Source of the DNA: CAWIOX01 sp963837775
Lineage (GTDB): Bacteria; Pseudomonadota; Gammaproteobacteria; Burkholderiales; Burkholderiaceae_D
Direction: 5' to 3'
Assembly: GCA_963837775.1 (NCBI GenBank)
Contig: CAWIOX010000029.1
Coordinates: forward strand, 62,001 to 126,000
DNA length: 64,000 nucleotides
Below are positions 35,433-45,352 of the stretch, piece by piece. The position numbers were made by a program, and so were the translations under genes. The notes under the pieces were generated by a model. It saw only the letters and a list, made by a program, of their open reading frames with translations, was not told the origin of the DNA and made no database searches. Position 1 is the stretch's first letter. Every line of letters begins with the position of its first letter.

Positions 35433-36740
35433 ATGAAAATGAACCGGTTAACGACCCTGATCATGGTCGCCATGGTACTCGGCATCATTGTCGGCTATGC
35501 ATGCAATACTCTCGCCGGCAGCCCGGCCGCAGCCAAGGATATCGCTTCCTACTTCGGCATCCTGACCGATGTTTTTCTACGCATGATCAAGATGATCATC
35601 GCCCCGCTGGTCTTCGCCACCCTGGTTTCCGGCTTGGCCGGCATGGGTGATTCGAAGGCGGTTGGCCGCATCGGCGCCAAAGCCCTCGGCTGGTTCGTCG
35701 GCGCCTCCCTTTGCTCGCTGACGCTGGGCCTGGTGTTCGCCAACCTGCTGCAGCCAGGCGCCAATCTGGGGGTGCCCCTGCCGGAGGTGGGTAGTGTAGT
35801 TGGCTTGAAGACCAGTGCGCTGAATCTGAAGGATTTCATTACCCACGTCTTCCCGAAGAATATTTTCGAGGCGATGGCTGCTAACGAAATTCTGCAGATT
35901 CTGGTGTTTGCGGTGTTCTTCGGCCTGGCGCTTGGTCACCTTCATAACCAGGCCGCACGCAGCTTGGTCAGCACCATGGAAGAAGTGGTGCATGTCATGC
36001 TCAAGGTCACAGACTTCGTAATGCGCTTCGCCCCGATCGGTGTCTTCGGCGCAGTCGCCGGCATCATCACGACCCAAGGCCTTGGCATGCTGCTTGTCTT
36101 CGGAAAGCTGCTGATGGGTTTCTACCTCACCCTGGCTGTCCTGTGGCTGGTGCTGATTCTGGCTGGCTACTTCGTGCTAGGCAAGGAAGTCTTCCGCTTG
36201 CTCAAACTGGTTCGCAGCCCGATGCTTCTCGGCTTCTCCACCGCCAGCAGCGAATCGGCCTATCCCAAGTTGATGGAGCAGCTCGAAAAATTCGGCATCA
36301 AGGACCGCATCATTGGCTTCGTGCTGCCGTTGGGCTACTCCTTCAACCTCGACGGCTCGATGATCTACACCACCTTCGCGGCGCTGTTCGTCGCCCAGGC
36401 CTACGGCATCGAGCTGAGCCTGACGACGCAGATCACGATGCTGTTGGTTCTGATGGTCTCCAGCAAGGGCATCGCCGGCGTGCCGCGCGCCTCGCTGGTC
36501 GTCGTCGCCGCCGTGCTGCCCATGTTCAACCTGCCGGAAGCCGGCTTGCTGCTGATCCTCGGCATCGATCACTTCCTTGACATGGGGCGCACAGCCACCA
36601 ACGTGCTCGGCAACGCCATTGCCACCGCCGTCGTTGCCAAGTGGGAAAACGCCATCGATACGGTGGACGACGCCCTCGCTGAAGTCGACGAAGCGCTGCC
36701 GATCCCGGGTGACGATCTGGCGACCGCCAAAGCAGCCTAA
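35433..36740 (+). CDS. dctA: C4-dicarboxylate transporter DctA (cation symporter)
   Basis: A 435-residue inner-membrane symporter of the DAACS family, importing succinate, fumarate, malate or aspartate with protons or sodium. About eight membrane helices and two re-entrant loops can be traced. Motifs include FLRMIKMIIAPLVFATLVSG, the helical hairpin STASSESAYPKLMEQLEKFG, PLGYSFNLDGSMIYTTFAAL and the C-terminal DHFLDMGRTATNVLGN. AAGGAAACCATC precedes ATG 35433; ATG 35439 is an alternative. It lies 34 bp after aspA and is presumably in the same transcript: imported aspartate would be deaminated to fumarate. Confidence 0.94.
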   Translation: MKMNRLTTLIMVAMVLGIIVGYACNTLAGSPAAAKDIASYFGILTDVFLRMIKMIIAPLVFATLVSGLAGMGDSKAVGRIGAKALGWFVGASLCSLTLGLVFANLLQPGANLGVPLPEVGSVVGLKTSALNLKDFITHVFPKNIFEAMAANEILQILVFAVFFGLALGHLHNQAARSLVSTMEEVVHVMLKVTDFVMRFAPIGVFGAVAGIITTQGLGMLLVFGKLLMGFYLTLAVLWLVLILAGYFVLGKEVFRLLKLVRSPMLLGFSTASSESAYPKLMEQLEKFGIKDRIIGFVLPLGYSFNLDGSMIYTTFAALFVAQAYGIELSLTTQITMLLVLMVSSKGIAGVPRASLVVVAAVLPMFNLPEAGLLLILGIDHFLDMGRTATNVLGNAIATAVVAKWENAIDTVDDALAEVDEALPIPGDDLATAKAA

Positions 36741-36790
36741 AAGCCACCTGCTCCTCGGTTAGGCGCCGCCCTTGCGCTGAACCATTTTCC

Positions 36791-36824
36791 GGACCTGATA
36801 CCATTCGTGTCGGGTCCATTTTTT
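36791..36824 (+). terminator. Rho-independent terminator after dctA
   Basis: GGACCTGATA (36791-36800) pairs with TGTCGGGTCC (36808-36817) with one mismatch or wobble, and a run of six T residues follows at 36819-36824. It ends the aspA-dctA transcript and separates it from dctBD. Confidence 0.8.
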
Positions 36825-36834
36825 GGTGCAACAA

Positions 36835-36985
36835 ATGATTGTTGATTGGCACATCCTCGCTTCCGCCGTCTTCATCGGCGCCTGGGGCGGCGATGCGCTG
36901 GTCGCCTGGGTTCCGGCTTCATCAGAGAGGCCTGCTCGGCTTCGTCGCCATCCTGATCGTCAAACAACGGCGCGAAATCCTCTAA
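36835..36985 (+). pseudogene. Possible broken small membrane-protein gene
   Basis: From ATG 36835 one frame reads MIVDWHILASAVFIGAWGGD and ALVAWVPAS, then degenerates. A second frame picks up the hydrophobic-plus-basic tail GLLGFVAILIVKQRREIL before TAA at 36983. Joined through one frameshift the product would be a membrane peptide of about 50 residues. I do not recognise a family, and no clear ribosome-binding site is present. It fills the gap between the dctA terminator and dctB. Confidence 0.3.
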
Positions 36986-37012
36986 AATAGGCTGCCCAGC
37001 CGCCCCACCACC

Positions 37013-38884
37013 ATGTCCAGCAACCGCCCCCTACACCACCTGCCGATCCTGATGCTGCTCCTCATCCTGATGGTGCTGAGCGGCTTCACCGCGTACCGCG
37101 TCGTCCAGCAACTTGGCCTGGCCGACCTGCAGGCCACCGGCCTGCACCGGCTCGACCTGTACACCGCCAGCCTGGAACGAGAAATTGGCAAATACGCCTT
37201 TCTTCCCGGCACGCTCGGCCTCGAACGCGATGTCCTGGCGCTGCTCGAAAAAAGCGACGATGGCAAGCTGGCAACGCAGGTCAACGCCTATCTTGAGCAA
37301 CTCAACGAGCGCGCCGGCACGCTGTCGATCTACGTCATCGATACGGCCGGCCATGTCGTCGCCTCCAGCAACTGGCGCCGGGCCGACAGCTTCATCGGCG
37401 AAGAGCTCGCGTTCCGACCCTATTTCCGCGAGGCGATGGACAGCGGCCACGGCCGCTTCTTCGGCATCGGCACGACGCGCGGCGAACCCGGCTACTACTT
37501 GGCCTCGACGCTGGCCGACGATACCAAGACGCTGGGCGTCGCCGTCATCAAGGTCAGCCTGGAACAACTTGAAAAATCATGGACCACGGTCGAAGCCCCG
37601 GCCATGGTCAGCGACGAAAACGGCGTCGTCATTCTCGGTTCGGCCACCGACTGGAAATTCACCACCCTGCGTCCGTTGGACGAAAAGACGCGCACAGCCT
37701 TCGACCAGACCCAGCAATACAACCGGCGCGCCCTGAAACCGCTCGGACTGAAAGAACTGCGCGAACTCGATCACGGCGCCCGGCTGGTCAGTATTGCAAA
37801 GGAAAGTCCCGAGATCGCCTCGGTCTACCCGGTGGCCGGCCGCTTCCTTGCCCAATCGCGACCATTGCCCGGCACGCCGTGGACGCTGACCGTGCTCTCG
37901 CATCTGGAACAGGTCGACGATATTGCGCAAAGCCGTGCCGCCGTTGCCGTTGTCGTCGCCGCGCTGCTCTTCATGTTCGGCCTGATGGCCAACGAACGTC
38001 GCCGTCACCTGAAGGACCGCCTGGTCGCCCGCGAAGCGCTGCAAAAAGCGCACGACGAGCTGGAGCGCAAGGTGGACGAACGCACCGCCGACCTCTCCGC
38101 TGCCAACCAGCAGTTGCAGGACGAAATTACCGAACGCATCCGCGCCGAACGCACGTTGCGTGCTGCACAGGACGAACTTGTGCAGGCCGGCAAGCTGGCG
38201 GTTATCGGTCAGCTATCGACCGGCATCGCCCATGAACTCAATCAGCCACTGGCCGCCCTGCGCACACTCTCAGGCAATGGCGTGCGCTTCCTTGATCGCG
38301 GCGACCTCGACACCACCCGTTCCAATCTCGAACGGATTGCCCAATTGACCGATCGCATGGGCCTGATTACCGGCCAGTTGCGCACCTTTGCCCGCAAATC
38401 GAGCGGCCAGTTGCAGGCGGTTCCGCTGTGTCGCGCCCTCGACAACTCGCTGGCGCTGCTCGAGCAGCGCCTGATTCAGGCCAATGCCGAGGTTCGCCGC
38501 ACCTGCCCGCTACCCGAGCCGGTCGCCCTGTGCGATGTCAATCGACTGGAACAAGTGTTGATCAACCTGATCGGCAACGCGCTCGACGCCATGGAAGGCC
38601 AAGCTGCTCCCTGTATCGAGCTGGGCTGCGAATGCGTTGGCCAGCAAGCCCGCCTGACGGTACGCGACCACGGCCCGGGGCTGGACGATGCGGCAATCAG
38701 CCACCTGTTCGAAGCGTTTTTCACCACCAAGCAGGCCGGCGTCGGCTTGGGCCTTGGCTTGACCATTTCTGCCGGCATCATCCGCGATTTCGGCGGCACC
38801 TTGGCTGGCGCCAACCACCCCGATGGCGGCGCCCTATTTACATTGGAAATTCCTCTCTTTGACGAGGCCGAGCACCATGAATGA
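37013..38884 (+). CDS. dctB: C4-dicarboxylate sensor histidine kinase DctB
   Basis: A 623-residue membrane sensor kinase. A first helix (about residues 11-30) and a second (about 303-327) flank a periplasmic double-PAS/CACHE domain with WRRADSFIGEELAFRPYFRE, FFGIGTTRGEPGYYLAS, the dicarboxylate-binding type seen in DctB. A coiled coil follows, then the H-box QLSTGIAHELNQPLAALRTL with phospho-accepting His407, an N-box LINLIGNALDAMEG and G-boxes DHGPGLDDAA and GVGLGLGLTIS. It pairs with DctD, whose start codon lies inside the end of this gene, and should control aspA-dctA in response to external C4-dicarboxylates. Confidence 0.93.
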   Translation: MSSNRPLHHLPILMLLLILMVLSGFTAYRVVQQLGLADLQATGLHRLDLYTASLEREIGKYAFLPGTLGLERDVLALLEKSDDGKLATQVNAYLEQLNERAGTLSIYVIDTAGHVVASSNWRRADSFIGEELAFRPYFREAMDSGHGRFFGIGTTRGEPGYYLASTLADDTKTLGVAVIKVSLEQLEKSWTTVEAPAMVSDENGVVILGSATDWKFTTLRPLDEKTRTAFDQTQQYNRRALKPLGLKELRELDHGARLVSIAKESPEIASVYPVAGRFLAQSRPLPGTPWTLTVLSHLEQVDDIAQSRAAVAVVVAALLFMFGLMANERRRHLKDRLVAREALQKAHDELERKVDERTADLSAANQQLQDEITERIRAERTLRAAQDELVQAGKLAVIGQLSTGIAHELNQPLAALRTLSGNGVRFLDRGDLDTTRSNLERIAQLTDRMGLITGQLRTFARKSSGQLQAVPLCRALDNSLALLEQRLIQANAEVRRTCPLPEPVALCDVNRLEQVLINLIGNALDAMEGQAAPCIELGCECVGQQARLTVRDHGPGLDDAAISHLFEAFFTTKQAGVGLGLGLTISAGIIRDFGGTLAGANHPDGGALFTLEIPLFDEAEHHE

Positions 38885-40238
38885 AGCTTTGAAAGTACTG
38901 ATCATCGAGGACGACCCGGACGTCGCGCTGGGTTGCGAGCAGGCCCTGCAGCTCGAAGGCATCGCCGCCGAATGCGTCGGCAGCGCCGAGCAGGCCCGCC
39001 GCCGGCTGGGCCGCGACTTTCGCGGCGTCGTCATCAGCGACATCCGGCTGCCGAAAATGGACGGCATGAGCTTCCTGCGTGAAATTCTGAACATCGACCC
39101 GGAATTGCCAGTGGTGCTGATCACCGGCCATGGTGATATTTCGATGGCCGTGCAGGCGATGAAGGACGGCGCGCACGACTTCATCCAGAAGCCCTTCGCC
39201 CCGGAATACCTGGTCGAAGTCGTGCGCCGGGCGCTAGAAAAACGCAGTCTCGTGCTGGAAGTGCGCGCTCTGCGCCGCCAACTCGACCAACGCGATCAGC
39301 TCGAAGGCAAAATGATCGGCCGTGCACCATGCATGCAAAAAATCCGCAACATGGTGGCCTGCCTCGCCGACAGCGCCGCCGACGTACTGATTCATGGCGA
39401 AACTGGCACCGGCAAGGAGTTGGTCGCCCGCTGCCTGCACGAAGCCAGTTCTGGCCGGCACGGCAACTTCGTCGCCATCAACTGCGGCGGGCTGCCGGAA
39501 ACCCTGTTTGACAGCGAAATTTTCGGCCACGAAGCCGGCGCTTACACCGGCGCCGCAAAAAAACGCATCGGCAAGATTGAGCACGCTAGCGGCGGCACGC
39601 TGTTCCTCGACGAAATCGAGAGCATGCCGCTCGCCATGCAGATCAAGCTGCTGCGTGTGTTGCAGGAACGTACGCTGGAACGCCTCGGCTCCAACACGCT
39701 GATTCCCATCGACTGCCGCGTCATTGCCGCGACCAAAACTGATCTGGTCGAGCTTGCCGCCAAGGGCGGTTTCCGCAGCGATCTCTATTATCGGCTCAGC
39801 GTCGCCACGCTGGATCTGCCGCCATTACGCGAACGGCGCGAAGATATTCCGCTGCTTTTCGAACACTTTATGCTTCTAGGCGCCGCCCGTCATCAACGCT
39901 CGGTGCCCGAAACGACACCCGGTCGCATCCGCCAATTGGTCGGCTACGGCTGGCCGGGCAACATCCGCGAACTTCGGAATGTCGCTGACCGCTGCGTCCT
40001 CGGCATCGAGAGCGGCTCACCACCCTTCGGCCAGTCGCAAGCCGATGGCCCGACACCGCTCGCCGAGACGGTCGAAGCCTTCGAACGTGCGATGATCGTC
40101 GATGCCCTGCACCGCCACGGCAGCCTCGCACGCACCGCTGAAGCACTGGTCATGGCCAAGACGACGCTACACGACAAGATCAAAAAATACGGGCTGGACG
40201 AAAGTAGTGGAGGTGACTCTTTTCGGAGGACAGTTTAG
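38877..40238 (+). CDS. dctD: Sigma-54-dependent response regulator DctD
   Basis: A 453-residue NtrC-class activator. The receiver domain contains LIIEDDPDVALG and phospho-acceptor Asp55 in ISDIRLPKMDG. The AAA+ domain has Walker A GETGTGKE (174-181), the sigma-54 contact loop GAYTGA (221-226, with Tyr for the commoner Phe) and Walker B GGTLFLDEIE. A Fis-type helix-turn-helix ends the protein (GSLARTAEALVMAKTTLHDK). ATG 38877 overlaps the dctB stop codon by eight bases. An in-frame start at 38823 lies inside dctB and is not family-like. The paired palindromes upstream of aspA are its likely sites. Confidence 0.94.
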   Translation: MNEALKVLIIEDDPDVALGCEQALQLEGIAAECVGSAEQARRRLGRDFRGVVISDIRLPKMDGMSFLREILNIDPELPVVLITGHGDISMAVQAMKDGAHDFIQKPFAPEYLVEVVRRALEKRSLVLEVRALRRQLDQRDQLEGKMIGRAPCMQKIRNMVACLADSAADVLIHGETGTGKELVARCLHEASSGRHGNFVAINCGGLPETLFDSEIFGHEAGAYTGAAKKRIGKIEHASGGTLFLDEIESMPLAMQIKLLRVLQERTLERLGSNTLIPIDCRVIAATKTDLVELAAKGGFRSDLYYRLSVATLDLPPLRERREDIPLLFEHFMLLGAARHQRSVPETTPGRIRQLVGYGWPGNIRELRNVADRCVLGIESGSPPFGQSQADGPTPLAETVEAFERAMIVDALHRHGSLARTAEALVMAKTTLHDKIKKYGLDESSGGDSFRRTV

Positions 40239-40279
40239 CGGTTGAATCACATCCACAATCTTGGCAGTTTGGCGATGTT

Positions 40280-41972
40280 CTACATGCCCGCATAATTCGG
40301 CCCCCCGCCGCCCTCAGGCACGACCCAGACGATGTTCTGCGTGGGGTCCTTGATGTCGCAGGTCTTGCAGTGCACGCAGTTCTGCGCATTGATCTGCAGA
40401 CGGTCCGAGCCATCCTCGTTTTTGACGAATTCATACACCCCGGCCGGGCAGTAGCGGCTCTCCAGCCCTGCGAACTGCGCCAGGTTGATGGCCACCGGGC
40501 ACGGATGCATCCTTGAGCGTCAGGTGCGCAGGCTGGTTTTCCTCATGGTTGGTGTTGCTGATGAATACGCTGGACAGGCGGTCGAAGGTCAGCTTGCCAT
40601 CGGGCTTCGGATAGACGATGGGCTGGCACTCGGCTGCCGGCTTGAGGTAGACGTGGTCGGGCTGGTCGCGATGGATGGTCCACGGGATGTGGCCCTTGAG
40701 CAGGAACTGCTCGATGCCCGTCATCAGCGTGCCCACGGTGCGCCCCTTCTTGAACCACTGCTTGAAATTGCGCGCCTTGTTGAGCTCGGTGAAGAGCCAC
40801 GAATTTTCAAATGCCTGCGGGTAGGCAGACAGTTCGTCGTGCTGGCGGCCTGCGACAATCGCGTCAAAGGCGGCCTCGGCGGCCAGCATGCCGGTCTTGA
40901 TGGCGGCATGGCTGCCCTTGATGCGGCTGGCGTTCAGGTAGCCGGCGTCGCAGCCGACCAGCGCGCCGCCGGGGAACACCGTCTTGGGCAGGGACAGCAG
41001 GCCGCCGGCCGTAATGGCACGCGCGCCGTATGCCAGGCGCTTGGCGCTGACTTCGCCCTCGCTGTTTTCGAAATAGCCGCGAATGCTGGGGTGGGTCTTG
41101 AAACGCTGGAATTCCTCGAACGGGCTCAGGTAAGGATTCTGGTAATCGAGGCCAACCACAAAGCCGACCGCGACCTTGTTGTCTTCCATGTGGTAGAGGA
41201 ACGAGCCGCCGTAAGTGGCGCTATCGAGCGGCCAGCCCGCGCTGTGCAGCGCCAGGCCGGGTTGGTGGCGTGCGGGATCGATTTCCCACAGTTCCTTGAT
41301 GCCGATGCCGTAGCTTTGCGGGTCGCGACCTTCGTCGAGCTGGTATCTGGCGATCAGCTGCTTGCCCAGATGCCCGCGCGCGCCTTCGGCAAAGATCGTG
41401 TATTTGGCGTGCAGTTCCATCCCGAGCTGGAAGTTCCCGGTGGGCGTGCCGTCCTTGCCCAGCCCCAGGTTGCCGGTGGCCACGCCCTTGACGGACCCGT
41501 CTTCGTTGTAGAGCACCTCGGCAGCGGCAAAGCCGGGGAAGATTTCGACACCCAGGTTTTCGGCCTGCTGCGCCATCCAGCGCGTGACGTTGCCCAGGCT
41601 GACGATGTAGTTGCCGTGGTTGTCGAAGCAGTCGGGCAGGAGCCTGTTCGGCACGCGGGTGGCACCCGTTTCGGTCGTCATCAGGAACATGTCTTCGGTG
41701 ACCGGCTGGTTCAGCGGCGCGCCCAGCTCCTTCCAGTTCGGGAACAGTTCGTTGATCGCCTTCGGGTCCATGATGGCGCCCGACAGGATGTGCGCGCCGG
41801 GCTCGGATCCTTTTTCGAGCACCACGACCGACACCTCGCTACCTTTGGCGGCCGCCAGCTGCTTCAGGCGGATCGCGGTAGCCAGGCCGGCAGGGCCGCC
41901 GCCGACCACGACCACGTCGTATTCCATGGTTTCACGGGGGCCGAACCGGGCGAGAATTTCTTCGTGTTTCAT
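40280..41972 (-). pseudogene. ETF:ubiquinone oxidoreductase, second copy, frameshifted near the 3' end
   Basis: From ATG 41972 the frame encodes a normal ETF-QO with FAD motif VVGGGPAGLATAIRLKQL, KGSEPGAHILSGAIMDP and the quinone-region ARGHLGKQL. Near 40499 one extra G shifts the frame, so that the expected continuation VAINLAQFAGLESRYCPAGV and the 4Fe-4S segment CVHCKTCDIKDPTQNIVW lie in another frame that ends YAGM at 40280. The uncorrected product would lack the iron-sulfur domain. An intact paralogue exists at 912-2540. This gene is the last of the long minus-strand alicyclic acid series. Confidence 0.88.
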
Positions 41973-42033
41973 GGTATTTCCGTATTTGTTGTCATTATGC
42001 AAGCTCATTGCGATGAAGGCGGTGTTGCCTGGA

Positions 42034-43236
42034 TCACACCCGCTCCAGCACCACTGCAATGCCTTGCCCGACGCCGATGCACATGGTGCACAGCGCGTAA
42101 CGCCCGCCGGTCGCGTGCAGCCGGTTCACGGCCGTGGTGGCCAGGCGCGCGCCGCTGGCGCCCAGCGGATGGCCCAGCGCAATCGCGCCGCCCCAGGCGT
42201 TGACGCGCGGGTCGTCGTCCTGCAGCCCCAGCAGGCGCAGTACCGCCAGGCCCTGCGCGGCAAATGCTTCGTTGAGTTCGATCACGTCGATCTGGTCGAG
42301 CGTGAGGCCGGTCAGGGCCAGCACCTTCTGCGTGGCCGGTGCCGGACCGATGCCCATGATGCGCGGCGGCACGCCCGCAGTGGCCATGCCAACCACCCGC
42401 GCCTTGGGCACCAGGCCATTGCGCACGGCCGCGTGCTCGTTGGCCAGCAGCAACGCGCAGGCGCCGTCATTGACGCCGCTGGCGTTGCCGGCAGTCACCG
42501 TGCCATCGGGCCGCACCACGCCCTTGAGTTTGGCGAGCGTCTCCAGGCTGGTCGCGCGCGGGTGCTCGTCCTGACTCACGACAACGGGCTCGCCCTTCTT
42601 CTGCGGAATGATCACGGGCACGATCTCGCGCGCCAGATGGCCGGCCTGTTGCGCAGCAACCGCATTGATCTGGCTGGCCAGGGCCATGCGGTCCTGTGCC
42701 TCGCGCTCGATCTTGTATTCGGTGGCGACGTTTTCGGCCGTTTCAGGCATCGAGTCCACGCCGTACTGCTGCTTCATCAGCTGGTTGATGAAGCGCCAGC
42801 CGATGGTGGTGTCGTAAATCGCGTTGGCGCGGCTGAAGGCGGTCTCGGCCTTGGGCATGACGAACGGTGCGCGGCTCATGCTCTCCACGCCGCCGGCGAT
42901 CATCAGCTGCGCTTCGCCGCTCTTGATCGCCCGCGCGGCGGTGCCGACCGCATCCAGGCCCGAGCCGCACAGGCGGTTGAGCGTGGCGCCCGGCACCTCG
43001 AACGGCAATCCGGCCAGCAGGCTGGCCATGTGGGCGACGTTGCGATTGTCTTCGCCGGCCTGGTTGGCGCAGCCGTAGATCACGTCGGTCACGGCTTGCC
43101 AGTCGACGTTGGGGTTGCGTTCCATCAGCGCCTTGAGCGGAATCGCGCCCAGGTCGTCGGTGCGGACACTCGAGAGTGCGCCGCCGTAGCGGCCGATGGG
43201 GGTGCGGATGGCATCGCAGATGTAGGCTTGGTTCAT
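42034..43236 (-). CDS. 3-oxoadipyl-CoA / beta-ketoacyl-CoA thiolase
   Basis: A 400-residue thiolase, closest in pattern to PaaJ/PcaF: start MNQAYICDAIRTPIGRYGGA, nucleophile Cys in NRLCGSGLDAV, GGVESMSRAPFVMPKAE, NASGVNDGA, His in GGAIALGHPLGASGARL and the second active-site Cys in CTMCIGVGQGIAVVLERV. Such enzymes cleave 3-oxoadipyl-CoA to succinyl-CoA and acetyl-CoA. In this operon it could instead, or also, cleave 3-oxopimeloyl-CoA to glutaryl-CoA and acetyl-CoA, the step before gcdH. It is intact and lies between frameshifted neighbours. Confidence 0.9.
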   Translation of the reverse strand: MNQAYICDAIRTPIGRYGGALSSVRTDDLGAIPLKALMERNPNVDWQAVTDVIYGCANQAGEDNRNVAHMASLLAGLPFEVPGATLNRLCGSGLDAVGTAARAIKSGEAQLMIAGGVESMSRAPFVMPKAETAFSRANAIYDTTIGWRFINQLMKQQYGVDSMPETAENVATEYKIEREAQDRMALASQINAVAAQQAGHLAREIVPVIIPQKKGEPVVVSQDEHPRATSLETLAKLKGVVRPDGTVTAGNASGVNDGACALLLANEHAAVRNGLVPKARVVGMATAGVPPRIMGIGPAPATQKVLALTGLTLDQIDVIELNEAFAAQGLAVLRLLGLQDDDPRVNAWGGAIALGHPLGASGARLATTAVNRLHATGGRYALCTMCIGVGQGIAVVLERV

Positions 43237-43284
43237 GGTGTGGCTCCTTGGAATTTGAGAGAGATATTGCTGTGGGCAGCGCGG

Positions 43285-45352
43285 TCAGTCGAGCAGTACG
43301 GCCAGGTTGGCGCGCACGAAGCCGCTGCCGCTGCATCTGGCCAGTTCATCCATGCCTGCCTGCAGCGCGGCCGCGCCCTGCTGGCGAGCCCAGAACACCG
43401 GGCCGCCTTCCCAGCGCGGGAAGCCGTAGCCCTGCACCATCACCACGTCGATGTCGGTAGCGCGGCTGGCCACGCCTTCGGCCAGCAGCAACGCCGCCTC
43501 GTTGACCATGGCCAGCAGCGCGCGGCGCTGTATCTCCTCATCGCTCAGTGAGCGGCGTTCGATGCCGCGCTGGGCGGAGGCCTGTTCGATGATGCCGCGC
43601 ACCGTCTGGTCGGTGGTCGCGGATCGCTTGCCCTCCGGGTAAGTGTAGTAGCCAGCGCCGCTCTTCTGGCCCAGCCGCCCCTGCTCGCACAGATGGTCGA
43701 GGATCGCGACGTAGCGTTCCTGCGGGTTGCGGCTGGCCGCCTGGGCCCGGCGCATGCGCCAGGCGATGTCCAGGCCGGACAGGTCGGCCACGGCAAACGG
43801 GCCCATCGCGAAGCCGAAAGCCTGTAGCGCAGCGTCGACTTGTTCGGGCCAGGCGCCATCTTCGAGCATGAACTCGCACTGCTTGCGGTAGGCGTTGTAG
43901 ATGCGGTTGCCGATGAAGCCGAAGGCGTTGCCCGTGACCACCGGCTGCTTGCCCAGGCGTTTGGCCAGAGCCATGCCGGTGGCCAGCACCTCCGGCGCGG
44001 TCTTGGCGCCACGCACCACTTCCAGCAGTTTCATCACATTGGCCGGGCTGAAGAAGTGCAGGCCCAGCACATCCTGCGGGCGGGATGTCGCTTGGGCGAT
44101 GGCGTCCACATCCAGGTAGGAAGTGTTGGTGGCCAGCACGGCACCCGCACGCGCATGGGCATCGATCTTGGCAAACACCGCATGCTTGACCGCCATCTCT
44201 TCGAACACGGCTTCGATGACAGGTCGGCGCGGCGTAGCTGCTCCCAGTCGGTGGTCGGCGTCAGGCGGGATTCGTTGGCCGCCGCCTGGCTCGCCTTGAG
44301 CTTGCCGCTGGCCACGCGGTTGTTGTAGTGCTCGCGGATGCGCTCGCTGCCGCGCTGCAACGCGGCTGCATCCTGCTCCACCAGCAGCACGTCCATGCCG
44401 GCGTCGAGCACGCTGATGGCAATGCCGGAGCCCATGGTGCCGGCGCCGATGATGGCGACCGTCTGCACAGGGCGAGGCGTTGCCTGCAGCGCCTGCGGCA
44501 GCTTCATCGCTTCGCGCTCGGCAAAAAATTGATGACGCAGCGCGAAGGCTTCGCGGGACAGCCGCAGCTGCTGGAACGCCGCAGCGTTCGCTGGCCAGCG
44601 CATCGTCGATCGGCAACCGGGCCGACGCCTGGATCGCCTCAATTGCAGCGATCACCGCAGGGCGGCGCTTGCCGGCGCGCAAGGCCGATTGCACGGCGGA
44701 TTCAATGGCTGCCGGATCGTCCGGCAGCACCGCCTGATCGCGGATGCGGCACTTGCGTCCAGCCAGAGATCGGGCATGGGCGACGGCAGCGGCCCGCAGG
44801 TCGGCGTCAGCCACTTCGTCGATCAGGCGCAACTCCAGCGCCTTGCCGCTAGGGATGCGCTCGCCGCTGCAGATCATCTGTATCGCGCGCGCCACGCCGA
44901 CACGCCGCGGCACGCGCTGGGTGCCGCCGGCGCCCGGGATGATGCCCAAGGTCACTTCCGGCAGGCCGACCACGGTCTTGACCGCCGCGACACGCGCGTC
45001 GCACCCCAGCGCCAGCTCGAAACCGCCGCCCAGCGCGGCGCCATGCAGCGCGGCCACGACCGGCTTGGAGCAGGCCTCGATGGCCGCAATGACGGTCGGC
45101 AGATCCGGCGCCTCCAGCGGCTTGCCGAATTCGCGCAAGTCCGAGCCGGCAATGAAGGTGCTCCCCGCGCCGATCAGCACGCCGGCCAGCAGATCAGGTG
45201 TCGTCTGCAGCGTGGCGATCGCCTGCCAGCAGGCCGCGCCGGACTTCAAGCGAAGCGGCGTTGACAGGCGGGTTGTCGATGATGATAACGAGGACATCGC
45301 CGTCACGCTCGGTATCGACTATCGGCTTTAACAAAGCCTCGCCCGCGCTCAT
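43285..45352 (-). pseudogene. Fused enoyl-CoA hydratase / 3-hydroxyacyl-CoA dehydrogenase with three frameshifts
   Basis: The family start, MSAGEALLKPIVDTERDGDV then LVIIIDNPPVNAASLEVRRG, begins at ATG 45352, whose ATGA overlaps the etfA stop. One extra G near 45232 shifts to the frame with hydratase motifs AALHGAALGGGFELALGCDA and GIIPGAGGTQRVPR. Near 44590 the frame changes again: the NAD-binding VAIIGAGTMGSGIAISVLDA is readable only in a second frame, and near 44220 it returns for GLHFFSPANVMKLLEVV and GNAFGFIGNRIYNAYRKQ. The two inner shifts cancel, so a long frame stays open but lacks the nucleotide-binding fold. A PimF-like role in pimeloyl-CoA oxidation fits the operon. Confidence 0.88.

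Noticed and set aside
36835..36985. Small membrane protein as a real functional gene between dctA and dctB
   Set aside because: It needs a frameshift to give a sensible tail and has no good ribosome-binding site; kept only as a low-confidence relic.
40485..42203. Long plus-strand frame opposite the second ETF-QO, and similar frames at 28148-29023 and 41611-43551
   Set aside because: They mirror well-defined minus- or plus-strand genes with motifs and have no ribosome-binding sites or family features.
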